NCBI GenBank assembly: GCA_023433945.1
Contig: JAEYTP010000042.1
Span: 3,551 to 67,550, forward strand
DNA from: Bacillota bacterium
GTDB lineage: Bacteria > Bacillota > Clostridia > Acetivibrionales > DSM-1351
Length of the DNA: 64,000 bases
Reading direction: 5' to 3'
The translations under genes and the position numbers were made by a program. Below the pieces are notes generated by a model, which was not told where the DNA came from, made no database searches, and saw nothing but the letters and a program-made list of their open reading frames with translations. Position 1 is the first letter of the stretch; each line of letters opens with the position of its first letter. Shown here piece by piece: positions 1 through 8,218 of the stretch.

Positions 1-611
1 TGGTCAATATGCAAATCTTCATGGAATTCCAGCCCTACACCATGACCACCTAAATCACGTACTACAGTATATCCTCTATCATTGGCATAAGCTTCAATCT
101 TTCTGCCAATCATGTTTATGGAGTTTAAGGGTCGTACCTCTTTTGTACCTATATCAAGGCATTCCTTTGTAACCTGTACTAAATTTCTAGCTTTATCTGA
201 CACCTCTCCTATCATAAACATTCTGCTAGCATCAGAAAAGTAACCATCTAAAATAGTGGATACATCAACATTAACGATATCTCCGCTTTTTAGAACGGTG
301 CTGTCAGGAATGCCGTGACAAACCACATTGTTTATTGAGGTACAAACACTTTTCGGGAAGCCCATATAATTTAATGGTGCAGGTATTGCACCTTGTTTGA
401 TGGTATAATTATATACAATGTCATCTATTTGTTGAGTGGTCATCCCCACACATATCTTCTGTGCTACAAGGTCAAGTACCTGAGTGGTAATTACTCCGCT
501 ACGGCGAATTCCTTCAATCTGCTCCTTTGTCTTTATAAGTGAGGCTGAGGGAACTACATATCCTTGAGATGCAAGCGTCTCAAGCTTCTTCAGAAAATCT
601 AGCTTGTCCAT
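1..611 (-). CDS. map: Type I methionine aminopeptidase, C-terminus cut by window edge
   Basis: Removes the N-terminal methionine from nascent cytosolic proteins using two metal ions. The reading frame begins at an ATG (611-609) and stays open to base 1, so about 203 residues are present and the C-terminus lies outside. Visible family hallmarks are SINNVVCHGIPD (substrate-side His), the metal aspartate region DIVNVDVSTILDGYFSDASRMF, and GGHGVG near the window edge. The N-terminus carries about 25 residues before the usual IKTKEQIEGIR start of the fold, which occurs in some clostridial forms. A purine-rich AAAGGAAG lies about 13 bases upstream, a rather long spacing. The next gene in the same direction is the phosphatase upstream. 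Identification is by motif and is secure. Confidence 0.93.
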   Translation of the reverse strand, partial: MDKLDFLKKLETLASQGYVVPSASLIKTKEQIEGIRRSGVITTQVLDLVAQKICVGMTTQQIDDIVYNYTIKQGAIPAPLNYMGFPKSVCTSINNVVCHGIPDSTVLKSGDIVNVDVSTILDGYFSDASRMFMIGEVSDKARNLVQVTKECLDIGTKEVRPLNSINMIGRKIEAYANDRGYTVVRDLGGHGVGLEFHEDLHID

Positions 612-630
612 TTTTTGACATTCACTTCCT

Positions 631-1749
631 TTATTTTATCTCTACAATAGAAACGGTAATATCATCTAAAATATCCTTTGAGGAAGTTCCAGCAAAATCA
701 GTTGCCTTATCTATAAGACTTGATAGTATCTTTGCCGGATTATCATTGGACTCTTGGATATGAGATATTAGTCTATCTTCGCCAAATTGTTCATTTTTAC
801 TGTTCTTTATTTCAATTATTCCATCCGTATAGAAAAATAAACGGTCACCTGGAGAAAAATTAATTATTCTCTCATTATAAACGGGGCTTTCTACCCAAGT
901 ACTTATAGGAATACCTGCAAGCCTAAGAAGGTGATATTCATCACCACTAAAAACAATTGGAACAACATTGAGTCCAGCATTGGAATAAGTAAAGCTATAA
1001 TTTTCAAGATTTAATATTCCATAAAAAACAGCTATATATAAATCATCATCAAAACCACTTTTAGAGAAATCAATATATAGGGATTCTAAAACCTTTGCAG
1101 GAGAGAGTTCTGATTTATCAAGTGCTGCCCTCAAAAACATGGTTAGCATGGATGCAGCAACACCATGACCAGAAACATCCGCTATATAAATACCAACGTG
1201 CTTGTCATCTATCTTGAAAATATCAAGGAAATCTCCGCCAAGTGTTTCACAAGGCTTATATATATAACTAAAGTCAAGTTTATCAGTTAGAGAGTTATTT
1301 TTAGGTAAAAGATTACACTGCAGTCTCCTAGCTATCATTAAATCTTCCTTGAGCTTCTTATTCTGAGCCTCTAACATTTTACTTATTGAACGTATTTCAG
1401 TAATATCATGAAAAACCTCAACAAAGGCCTCAATTTCGCCGGCAGAGTTTCTAAGAGGAGAGCTGGAAATAGAGTAATATCGGCCATTGACAATTTCCTC
1501 TTTTAAAGAGGTCATTTGGTCATGCTTATGCCATGTAATACAGTTTGGACAAGGGCCTTCTCTACCTAATACCTCATAGCACTTCTTTCCTACAGAGCTG
1601 GCTCCTATTGCTTGGCGCATAGATTTGTTAATGAACAACAGAGTACCCTCGGTATTAATTACGCGTACCCAGTCATTCATTCCATCTATTATGTCCTCAA
1701 TAAAACTGCAGCCTGAAGGGCCAATTGAACTTCTAAGTCCATCATACAT
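631..1749 (-). CDS. PAS domain plus SpoIIE-type PP2C serine phosphatase
   Basis: A predicted signalling phosphatase of the RsbU/SpoIIE (PPM) family, 372 residues and cytosolic. Residues about 15-125 form a PAS domain (NDWVRVINTEGTLLFINKSM) with a CPNC pair and a following PAC-like stretch ending FHDITEIR. A short coiled segment (about 125-150, LEAQNKKLKEDLMIARRLQ) leads into the phosphatase domain, with metal-binding acidic motifs GGDFLDIF, ADVSGHGVAASM and FYTDGIIE. Such enzymes usually dephosphorylate an anti-anti-sigma factor in partner-switching systems, but no partner gene is in view. The CxxC pair in the PAS domain could bind a cofactor or respond to redox state; that part is inference. 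It lies just upstream of the aminopeptidase gene and is divergent from the YyaC-like gene. Confidence 0.88.
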   Translation of the reverse strand: MYDGLRSSIGPSGCSFIEDIIDGMNDWVRVINTEGTLLFINKSMRQAIGASSVGKKCYEVLGREGPCPNCITWHKHDQMTSLKEEIVNGRYYSISSSPLRNSAGEIEAFVEVFHDITEIRSISKMLEAQNKKLKEDLMIARRLQCNLLPKNNSLTDKLDFSYIYKPCETLGGDFLDIFKIDDKHVGIYIADVSGHGVAASMLTMFLRAALDKSELSPAKVLESLYIDFSKSGFDDDLYIAVFYGILNLENYSFTYSNAGLNVVPIVFSGDEYHLLRLAGIPISTWVESPVYNERIINFSPGDRLFFYTDGIIEIKNSKNEQFGEDRLISHIQESNDNPAKILSSLIDKATDFAGTSSKDILDDITVSIVEIK

Positions 1750-1965
1750 CTAAATAGTATACTCCCTTTCAACTCTCATATTAATACCATTGTAACATAT
1801 ATTAGTTCAAAATCTGCAGTTATATTTTTAATGTTCAAAATTTTTTCACCTACTTAAAAAATATATATTATACATAGGTGTAGTAAATAATGTTACCCTA
1901 TTGTTGTCAATACTTCTATATATCGATGTAAAAATCAACTTAAAAGTATTAGGAGTGTGACAATT

Positions 1966-2568
1966 GTGGATTTGGAAAAAGAGGAATTTGTAAACTATTA
2001 TATAGATTCAAATGAGAAAAATGCCTTTATTAAGTTTTCAGATAGTCTATATAGGACTATGAAAAAGTATATTACGAAGGAACATAGGGAGATTGTATTT
2101 GTCTGTATTGGTACTGATAGATCAACAGGAGACAGCCTAGGACCACTAATAGGGTACAAGATAAGGGACATGAGGTATAATAATATATTTGTTATGGGGG
2201 ATTTAGATTACCCTGTACATGCTAAAAATCTAGCTGAGGTGTCTCATAAAGTAAAAGAAACCTTTACAAAGCCATTTTTAATTGCAGTTGATGCCTGCCT
2301 TGGAAAAATGGACCATGTAGGGTACATTACAATAGGGAAGGGAGCTCTAAAACCAGGTTCTGGAGTGAATAAGGATTTAGAGCCGATAGGGGATATACAC
2401 ATAACCGGTATAGTAAATTTTGGTGGGTTTATGGACTTTATGATATTACAAAATACAAGACTTAGCGTAGTGATGAGATTAGCGGACATTATGGCAAATG
2501 GAATAAAATATGCTGCATGGAAGATTACAATGGAAATGAAGGGTGATTGTAAAACCACTGTAAATTAA
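1966..2568 (+). CDS. yyaC: YyaC-like sporulation protein (DUF1256)
   Basis: Belongs to the YyaC/DUF1256 family, which is restricted to spore formers and related in fold to the germination protease GPR. Family motifs are FVCIGTDRSTGDSLGPLIG and DYPVHAKNL, followed by FLIAVDACLG and PGSGVNKDLEPIGDIHITGIVN. The D and T residues of GTDRSTGDSLGP resemble the GPR active-site region. A GTG at 1957 is also open, but the ribosome site AGGAG (1951-1955) is only one base from it; the GTG at 1966 sits ten bases downstream of that site and is the better start. This gives 200 residues. The gene stands alone with its own upstream region. Function in this organism is inferred from family only. Confidence 0.85.
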   Translation: MDLEKEEFVNYYIDSNEKNAFIKFSDSLYRTMKKYITKEHREIVFVCIGTDRSTGDSLGPLIGYKIRDMRYNNIFVMGDLDYPVHAKNLAEVSHKVKETFTKPFLIAVDACLGKMDHVGYITIGKGALKPGSGVNKDLEPIGDIHITGIVNFGGFMDFMILQNTRLSVVMRLADIMANGIKYAAWKITMEMKGDCKTTVN

Positions 2569-2692
2569 ATCTGATTTTTTATTGTAATATGTTCAGACAT
2601 TTTAAATAAAAATCGTTATAATAGAATGTAATAAAAACAAGCAAAGGAAACTTTAGCGTAATAGATATAATACTTTTATTAGGAGGGTTTTT

Positions 2693-3199
2693 ATGAGAAA
2701 TAGAAGTACGGTGATTATTGGTAGTATTTTAATGATATTGGGTGTTCTGTTCCTTTTAGATAATCTCGGTATATTCTCAATTAATTTCGGTTTTTCTGAT
2801 ATTGGTTGGGTATTTGCAAACTTCTGGCCATTATTTTTAATTATTCCTGGGGTGGTGTTCCATTTTGCGTTTTTCTCATCTAGAGCAGGGGATGCCGGTC
2901 TACTGGTACCGGGGGGAATTCTTCTTGTAATAGGCTTGACATGCCAGGTATCAATGCTAACTGGATGGTGGAGCTACCTTTGGCCAGGTTACATTTTAGC
3001 TGTAGCTTTTGGACTTTTTGAACTTTATGTTTTTGGAAACAGGGATAAGGGGCTTTTAATTCCAGTCTTTATACTTGGAGGCTTATCTCTTATTTTCTTC
3101 TCAATGTCTCTTGGAAGCATTTATTGGCTCAGGACGTTTTTAGTACCTGCAATACTAATAATAGGTGGTGCACTCATTATATTTAAAAACAGACGATAA
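2693..3199 (+). CDS. Small polytopic membrane protein, DUF5668/LiaF-N-like
   Basis: A 168-residue membrane protein with an unusually high content of Ile, Leu, Phe and Gly. About five hydrophobic spans can be seen: residues 7-25, 40-62, 70-90, 95-112 and 122-162 as a close pair. The repeating pattern GSILMILGVLFLLDNLGI followed by WPLFLIIPG is typical of the DUF5668 / LiaF-N-terminal membrane module found in cell-envelope stress proteins of Firmicutes. No extracellular C-terminal LiaF domain follows, so it is a stand-alone membrane module. A good ribosome site (AGGAGGG) lies 6 bases before the ATG and a TATAAT box is present at 2617-2622. Role unknown, possibly envelope stress. Confidence 0.7.
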   Translation: MRNRSTVIIGSILMILGVLFLLDNLGIFSINFGFSDIGWVFANFWPLFLIIPGVVFHFAFFSSRAGDAGLLVPGGILLVIGLTCQVSMLTGWWSYLWPGYILAVAFGLFELYVFGNRDKGLLIPVFILGGLSLIFFSMSLGSIYWLRTFLVPAILIIGGALIIFKNRR

Positions 3200-3279
3200 T
3201 AATCATTCCCTATTTATGCCTGCTCTCATATACTATACTAGTGATTAATAGCTAATATCAGTAATATAGGAGTAAAAGC

Positions 3280-3693
3280 ATGAAAGAAAATGATAATGTG
3301 AAAGATAAGCTTGAACAGCTAAGAGGCTTTGTACATCAAGGAATTAATACAATGGCGGCAGAGAATTCGGAAGAAAGATCCCATACTCCAGAGAAAAATG
3401 ATAAGCATGGCCATCATAGCATGGCAAAAAAAGGTAGTCATAAAAAGCAGCATAATGACAAAAATGTAAATAAGAATTTCACTAACAAGAATGATAATAT
3501 CAAATGTGATGATGTCAAGAATGATAATATCAAGAATGACGATTTAAAGAATGAAAGCAAGCACGAACATCATGGAAAAAAGCATCATGGTAAAAAGAAG
3601 AGCCATACTAGTAGTGAAAAGCTGGAGAAATTTAAATCTACAAAACACCAAAAATCTATGAAAAAACATAAAAATAGGTGTTATAATAGATAG
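3280..3693 (+). CDS. Lys/His/Asn-rich low-complexity protein with short repeats
   Basis: I do not recognise a family. The 137-residue product is extremely basic and hydrophilic. After a short helical start (residues 1-30, DNVKDKLEQLRGFVHQGI) it becomes a chain of Lys, His, Asn and Asp, with units KNDNIK / CDDVKNDNIKNDDLKN around residues 72-90 and HGKKHHGKKK around 98-108. There is no signal peptide or membrane segment. The His clusters could bind metal ions or the basic tail could bind nucleic acid or spore material, but neither can be shown here. The ribosome site (AGGAG) and codon use are normal, so it is likely expressed. It lies between a membrane protein gene and rubredoxin. Confidence 0.6.
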   Translation: MKENDNVKDKLEQLRGFVHQGINTMAAENSEERSHTPEKNDKHGHHSMAKKGSHKKQHNDKNVNKNFTNKNDNIKCDDVKNDNIKNDDLKNESKHEHHGKKHHGKKKSHTSSEKLEKFKSTKHQKSMKKHKNRCYNR

Positions 3694-3774
3694 AAAGTGG
3701 GAATATATATTTCGTAAAGAACGGAAGTAAGCAAGACAAGAAAATACAACTGATTAGAAGAGGAGAGGAAAGCT

Positions 3775-3933
3775 ATGGACAAATATGTTTGTACTGCATG
3801 CGGTTATGTGTATGATCCTGAAGTAGGAGATGAGGACAGTGGCATTGCTCCAGGCACCGCTTTCGAAGATATTCCTGAGGATTGGGTATGTCCTCTTTGC
3901 GGCGTTGACAAAAGCATGTTTGAAAAAGCATAA
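3775..3933 (+). CDS. rd: Rubredoxin
   Basis: A 52-residue rubredoxin, a soluble one-iron electron carrier of anaerobes. The two iron-binding pairs are complete: YVCTACGYVYDP near the N-terminus and WVCPLCGVDKSMF near the C-terminus, with the conserved spacing and the aromatic residues around them. The start ATG at 3775 follows the ribosome site GGAGAGG by about 7 bases. It is too short to appear in ordinary long-ORF lists. A strong terminator follows within a few bases, so it is the last gene of its transcript or stands alone. Confidence 0.96.
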   Translation: MDKYVCTACGYVYDPEVGDEDSGIAPGTAFEDIPEDWVCPLCGVDKSMFEKA

Positions 3934-3935
3934 GA

Positions 3936-3967
3936 AAAACGGGTTCCCAGTGAGGGAACCCGTTTTT
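3936..3967 (+). terminator. Rho-independent terminator after rubredoxin
   Basis: Stem AACGGGTTCCC / GGGAACCCGTT with loop AGTGA, followed by a run of T. It starts two bases after the rubredoxin stop codon. Confidence 0.92.
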
Positions 3968-4070
3968 TATTACAGATGATATTCTAATGAGTGGCTTACA
4001 ATGGCTGATTAATGATATATATTGCCAAATGTAAGCCAATTTTATATTGAGCTTGGGATGGAGGGATTTT

Positions 4071-4796
4071 GTGGGTACAAGAAAACCGGTCATTGGTATT
4101 ACATGTGGATACGACAATCAGACTACGATGAGCTTTGTAAAGGAAGGCTATTATGAGGCTGTTACAAAGGCTGGCGGATTGGCTATATTACTTCCTGTAA
4201 CGGATGACGAGAGCGTTATTTCAGGGTATTACTCTATGTGTGATGGAATTATACTATCGGGTGGGCCTGATGTTGATGCATGTTATTTTAGTGAGGAAAA
4301 CATGCCTTTTGCAGGAGAAATATCACCCATCAGAGATTCAATGGAAATAAAGCTAGCGAGACTGTGTCTCGATATGGATAAGCCAATAATGGGTATTTGC
4401 AGAGGCTGCCAAGTGCTGAACATAGCAGCAGGAGGATCGATATTCCAGGATATTTACCAACAATACCAACAAAGTGAGAGCATAAAGGCCCCTCTAAAAC
4501 ATATGCAGCAAGCGCCTAAATGGTATCCCACTCATAGTATCAGAATAAAAAAAGAGTCAATGTTACACGATATATTTAAGCAAGATGAAATAAGGGTAAA
4601 CTCATTTCACCATCAAGCAATTAGTACAGTAGCTGAACGATTCACTATAGCAGCAGCTGCAAAGGATGGTGTAATTGAGGCTATTACAAACGAACGTAAG
4701 ACATTTACAGTAGGAATACAATGGCATCCTGAACTAATGTTTTCAAAATGTGACAGCCAGCTTGCGATATTTGAAAGAATGGTTTCTGTGTGTTAA
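4071..4796 (+). CDS. Gamma-glutamyl-GABA hydrolase-like class I glutamine amidotransferase (PuuD family)
   Basis: A 241-residue stand-alone glutamine amidotransferase-like hydrolase of peptidase family C26, related to PuuD. The nucleophile elbow is MGICRGCQVLNIAAGG (Cys in GICRG), and the catalytic His-Glu pair is in GIQWHPEL. The motif DGIILSGGPDVDACYF near residue 65 is the family oxyanion/substrate loop. A TTG at 4047 is in frame but the GTG at 4071 has a GGAGGG site 5 bases upstream and gives the usual N-terminus TRKPVIGITCGYD. In other bacteria such enzymes cut gamma-glutamyl amides in putrescine breakdown; no other putrescine gene is nearby, so the substrate is open. Confidence 0.87.
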   Translation: MGTRKPVIGITCGYDNQTTMSFVKEGYYEAVTKAGGLAILLPVTDDESVISGYYSMCDGIILSGGPDVDACYFSEENMPFAGEISPIRDSMEIKLARLCLDMDKPIMGICRGCQVLNIAAGGSIFQDIYQQYQQSESIKAPLKHMQQAPKWYPTHSIRIKKESMLHDIFKQDEIRVNSFHHQAISTVAERFTIAAAAKDGVIEAITNERKTFTVGIQWHPELMFSKCDSQLAIFERMVSVC

Positions 4797-4830
4797 AATG
4801 TTTAAGAATACTATTAGACAAGGAGGAAGT

Positions 4831-4872
4831 GTGGCTAGTATAAAAGGATGTCACACTACAAAGGATGAATAA
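4831..4872 (+). CDS. Possible 13-residue leader ORF coupled to the MscS gene
   Basis: A GTG at 4831 lies directly after a perfect AGGAGG site (4821-4826) and opens a 13-codon ORF whose TAA (4870-4872) falls inside the first codons of the MscS gene. The MscS ATG itself (4865) has no comparable ribosome site. This arrangement suggests translational coupling: ribosomes enter at the leader and re-initiate at 4865. Peptide sequence VASIKGCHTTKDE has no known family. Only sequence layout supports this; the peptide may have no function of its own. Confidence 0.4.
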   Translation: MASIKGCHTTKDE

Positions 4873-5698
4873 GATCACAGAACTTATGCAAGAAACATTG
4901 GGAGATTTCTATGGTCCAGCAGTTATCATTTTTAAAATAATATTGATAATTGCAATTGCAAGCTTTATTGTCAAGATAGGAACAGCAGTTATTAAAAAGG
5001 TTTTTAATAAGCAGAAGGGGCTTAAGATTAAGCTCAGTGATAAAAGAGTGGACACTATGTGCACTATTTCAATAAGTGTCTTCAAGTATACAGTTTATAT
5101 AGCTGCTATATTATTTGTTTTGGTAGATATTTTTAATATGACATCTGTTTTGGCCGCTGCCGGAGTTGGTGGTGTAGCAATAGGTTTTGGTGCTCAGAGC
5201 TTTATTAAAGATACTATTTCAGGGTTCTTCATTATTTTGGAGGATCAATACTCCGTCGGAGATGTGATTACAATAGATAGTATGACTGGAACAGTTGAGG
5301 ATATGGAGCTTCGTGTTACCAGATTGAAGAATGCAAACGGAGACCTTTGTATTATTCCAAATGGTGAGATTAAGAGAGTAGTCAATCATACCAGAGATAA
5401 CAAGCAGGTTTTAGTGGATATTCCAATAGCCTACACTGCTAATATTGAAAAGGTTAGTGAGATAGCTCAGTCGGTGTGTGACAAGGTTAAGGAAGAATTT
5501 GATGTACTGACTGACAAGCCTGAGTTCTTGGGTATAACTAGCTTTGCAGAAAGAAGTATGAATCTGAGAATTGTCGCAAAAACAAAGCCAAATGAGCAAT
5601 GGGCAGTTGAAAGAAGGATTAGAATGCTTATTAAACAGGGTTTTGATGATGCTGGAATACAGTTTTATGATAGAAATAATATAATTGGCAATACGTGA
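4865..5698 (+). CDS. mscS: Small-conductance mechanosensitive channel, MscS family
   Basis: An inner-membrane channel of 277 residues, the usual size for YkuT/MscS-type proteins. Membrane spans lie at about residues 18-40, 65-88 and 92-115. The third is the Gly/Ala-rich pore helix AAAGVGGVAIGFGAQSFIKD that is diagnostic of the family, followed by the beta domain (DQYSVGDVITIDSMTGTVEDM) and the cytoplasmic alpha-beta domain ending near residue 270. It opens under membrane tension and protects against osmotic downshock. The start overlaps a short upstream ORF (4831-4872) that carries the strong ribosome site. The DUF951 gene follows after 9 bases, so the two are probably co-transcribed. Confidence 0.93.
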   Translation: MNKITELMQETLGDFYGPAVIIFKIILIIAIASFIVKIGTAVIKKVFNKQKGLKIKLSDKRVDTMCTISISVFKYTVYIAAILFVLVDIFNMTSVLAAAGVGGVAIGFGAQSFIKDTISGFFIILEDQYSVGDVITIDSMTGTVEDMELRVTRLKNANGDLCIIPNGEIKRVVNHTRDNKQVLVDIPIAYTANIEKVSEIAQSVCDKVKEEFDVLTDKPEFLGITSFAERSMNLRIVAKTKPNEQWAVERRIRMLIKQGFDDAGIQFYDRNNIIGNT

Positions 5699-5707
5699 GG
5701 TGATATA

Positions 5708-5923
5708 ATGCCTGAAAGATTCGCGGTTGGTGACCTTGTAGAGATGAAGAAACAGCACCCATGTGGAAGCAAGCAATGGGAGGTGCTGAGAATAGGAGCA
5801 GATTTTCGTATCAAGTGCACCGGATGCGCCCATCAGGTAATGCTTGCACGAACAAAGTTTGAGAAAAATGTTAAGAAGATTCTTAAGTCAAACTTGATTA
5901 CTGAAGATACCCAGCAGCAATAA
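5708..5923 (+). CDS. DUF951 family small protein
   Basis: A 71-residue protein of the DUF951 family, common in Firmicutes next to MscS and chromosome-partition genes. Typical features are FAVGDLVEMKKQHPCGSKQWEVLRIGADFRIKC in the first half and CTGCAHQVMLAR in the second; the C-x-x-C pair with HPCG could form a metal or nucleic-acid binding site. The fold resembles a small SH3-like barrel. It begins 9 bases after the channel gene. The biochemical role of the family is not known. Confidence 0.88.
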   Translation: MPERFAVGDLVEMKKQHPCGSKQWEVLRIGADFRIKCTGCAHQVMLARTKFEKNVKKILKSNLITEDTQQQ

Positions 5924-6010
5924 AAATGTTTTTAAGTAAGGTAATACTGCATAGGAAATACATTATTGGAAACACTTGTTAGTATAGAATTTACTATGCA
6001 GGAGGTTTAT

Positions 6011-6298
6011 ATGTCAGAGAGTGCCAAACCATCAGAAACATTTGAAAATCTTATCAAGGATTACCTACATCAGGGTAAGGAAAAGCTTGAAAAGGATCTT
6101 GCCGGTACAAGGGAGGCTATTAAACTTATAGCCAAAGAAAAAACAAGGCAATTCATGCGCACTATGGACAAGGGCCTCAGCTCAGAGGAGAGAGAATTTC
6201 TTAACTCAATAATTATAACAAGCATGTATCAGTCATTTTGCTACGGCTATGGGATAGGAAAAATAGAGGGAGAGACAAAGCAAAAGGTTTGCTTGTAA
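6011..6298 (+). CDS. Small helical hypothetical protein
   Basis: I do not recognise this 95-residue protein. It is predicted to be mainly helical and charged (KDYLHQGKEKLEKDLAGTREAIKLIAKEKTRQ), with a more hydrophobic middle (FLNSIIITSMYQSFCYGYGIGKIEG) that is too short and polar to call a certain membrane span. The frame is open from 5966, but the ATG at 6011 sits 5 bases after GCAGGAGG and is the credible start. A hairpin follows the stop codon, so it probably ends a short transcript. Confidence 0.6.
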   Translation: MSESAKPSETFENLIKDYLHQGKEKLEKDLAGTREAIKLIAKEKTRQFMRTMDKGLSSEEREFLNSIIITSMYQSFCYGYGIGKIEGETKQKVCL

Positions 6299-6321
6299 AA
6301 GCTCTCGCTGTTGTTAGGAAG

Positions 6322-6352
6322 AAAAGCGATTAGGGTTTTCCTTAGTCGCTTT
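6322..6352 (+). terminator. Probable terminator hairpin
   Basis: Arms AAAAGCGATTAGG and CCTTAGTCGCTTTT pair with one wobble around a loop of T. The trailing T-run is short, so termination may be moderate. Confidence 0.65.
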
Positions 6353-6429
6353 TATGTTGTCGTTAAGCATTTAGGATAAAATCCTCCCAAAATCCAACAT
6401 CCCATCTTACATTGTATAAAAACATGCAA

Positions 6430-6463
6430 TAAAAAAGCCTGTAATCGATTGATTAACAGGCTT
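6430..6463 (-). terminator. Terminator of the tRNA-Ser(CGA) gene
   Basis: Read on the minus strand, AAGCCTGTTAATC pairs with GATTACAGGCTT and is followed by a T-run. It begins directly at the tRNA 3' end, so the tRNA is transcribed alone. Confidence 0.85.
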
Positions 6464-6553
6464 GGCGGAGAGAAAGGGATTTGAACCCTTGATACCCTTT
6501 CGGGTATATCTGATTTCGAGTCAGAGACCTTCGGCCAGCTCGGACATCTCTCC
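6463..6553 (-). tRNA. tRNA-Ser (anticodon CGA)
   Basis: A 91-base gene including encoded CCA. The acceptor stem GGAGAGA / TCTCTCC is perfect, the T arm carries GGTTCAAATCC, and the long variable arm (around GGGTATC/GATACCC) is typical of class II serine tRNA. The anticodon loop reads CTCGAAA, giving CGA, which decodes UCG. It stands alone with its own terminator. Confidence 0.96.
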
Positions 6554-6850
6554 GTATATATAATACAAGCTGACAGTAGATGCTAATAAATATACAATAG
6601 ACTCATATACTATACAGCCAACATTGTTTCCGTCAGCATTTATATTTTACCGTCAAATGACTAATCTTTCAAGTAAAAGAATACAAAAACTCTAAATACA
6701 AAAAAGTTTAATAAATTTAAATAATTTATTCATATTTAGTTACTTTTTTTTCACTTCAGATATCTGTTATAATATAATATCATGGGTTAAGATAAGACTT
6801 ACATATTTTAGGCAGCATACACACAGTAAATATAGATAAGGACTAAATAT

Positions 6851-8131
6851 ATGAAACAAGAAATACCAATTATTGATATTATTATATCCATTTCAGGCGC
6901 CATTGACCTGATAAATCCAAACATATCAAATCATCACAAAAGGGTGGCGTACTTGGCTTACTGCATAGGAAAAGAAATGAATCTTCCTGAGGATGAGTTG
7001 AAGGATATCATTCTTGCGGGTCTTTTGCATGATTGCGGTGCAGCTAATTTTTTTGAGAGAAATTTTATCTATGAGTTTGAATTTGGAAATAAAACGTTAG
7101 AGAGACATTCCCATGGATACAAGGGATGGTTCATTCTAAGTGATGTTCCGGAACTTAGGAATGCTGCTGAGATTATCAAGTTCCATCACATTTTCTGGAA
7201 CGAGGGAAATGCTACATATATGGATAAATATAGTGTTCCTAGAGGTAGTCATATTTTACATATCGCAGACCGAGTAGATATACTGATAAAAAGAGATGAG
7301 GAAATACTTAATCAGCGAAACAATATATTTGCAACAATAGAAAACAAGAGTGGCGAGATGTTTATGCCACGAGCTGTTGAGGCACTCGAAGTAATTATGG
7401 CTAAGCCTTATATCTGGTTTGATTTAGTTAACACATACCTTGAGGCACTCATAAGACAAATAATGGCACCGTATAAAGTCAATATTGACCCATATTCATT
7501 AACCAACTATGCAAGAATGGCTCATAGGATAATTGACTTTAGGAGCCAGTTTACAGCTACCCATTCAATGGGGGTAGCATCAACCACTAAAACAATTGCT
7601 ACACTTATGAATTTCTGTCATGGTGACACACAACTAATGTATTGTGCGGGACTAATGCATGATATAGGCAAGTTGTGTATTCCTGAGAGTATATTGGAGA
7701 AACCATCAGCTTTGAGTATAAACGAATTTAACCTTATGAAATCACATACTTACCATACCTATAAAATAATAGATGCTATTCCAGGGATGGAAAGAGTTCG
7801 TGATTGGGCTGCCTTCCATCATGAGAAGCTTGATGGAACAGGATATCCTTTTGGTAAGAGCTCAAGTGAGTTGGATTTAGGCTCAAGAATACTGACAGTT
7901 AGTGACATATTTACGGCACTAACTGAGGATAGACCTTATAGAAAAGCAATGGAGGTTGATGATGCTATTTCAACCATAAACAGAATAAATAATATTGACG
8001 ATGATGTTAGACTTTGCTTAAATAAAAATCTATATGAAATAAATGAAATTCGCAAGAACTCCCAGATGTCAGAGATGACGCACTGCTCATGTATGTTAAA
8101 GCAAGGGAGCTATTTTGACGGCAGTGATTAA
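6851..8131 (+). CDS. Tandem HD-domain protein with C-terminal HD-GYP phosphodiesterase domain
   Basis: A cytosolic protein of 426 residues with two HD-type domains. The first (about 20-190) has HHKRVAYLAYCIG, LLHDCG and FHHIFWNEG, a degenerate HD set. The second (about 230-400) is a full HD-GYP domain: HSMGVAS, CAGLMHDIGKLCIPESIL, and HHEKLDGTGYPFG. Such domains hydrolyse cyclic di-GMP or related dinucleotides. No membrane or receiver domain is attached, so the input signal may be sensed by the degenerate N-terminal HD domain. A TATAAT box lies at 6768-6773. The 297 bases before it (6554-6850) hold no gene. Confidence 0.9.
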   Translation: MKQEIPIIDIIISISGAIDLINPNISNHHKRVAYLAYCIGKEMNLPEDELKDIILAGLLHDCGAANFFERNFIYEFEFGNKTLERHSHGYKGWFILSDVPELRNAAEIIKFHHIFWNEGNATYMDKYSVPRGSHILHIADRVDILIKRDEEILNQRNNIFATIENKSGEMFMPRAVEALEVIMAKPYIWFDLVNTYLEALIRQIMAPYKVNIDPYSLTNYARMAHRIIDFRSQFTATHSMGVASTTKTIATLMNFCHGDTQLMYCAGLMHDIGKLCIPESILEKPSALSINEFNLMKSHTYHTYKIIDAIPGMERVRDWAAFHHEKLDGTGYPFGKSSSELDLGSRILTVSDIFTALTEDRPYRKAMEVDDAISTINRINNIDDDVRLCLNKNLYEINEIRKNSQMSEMTHCSCMLKQGSYFDGSD

Positions 8132-8218
8132 ATAAATCCTTTTGAAAAAGAGGTTAGTTGCAATCAGGTTAAATTGGATTAATAGGCTTATTTATAAGTA
8201 CAAAAAGGAGGGGCAACA

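Noticed and set aside
2244..2558. Long minus-strand ORF opposite the YyaC-like gene
   Set aside because: It has no ribosome site or family motif and lies fully opposite a recognised gene.
4047..4070. TTG start for the glutamine amidotransferase-like gene
   Set aside because: The GTG at 4071 has a GGAGGG site at ideal spacing and gives the usual family N-terminus.
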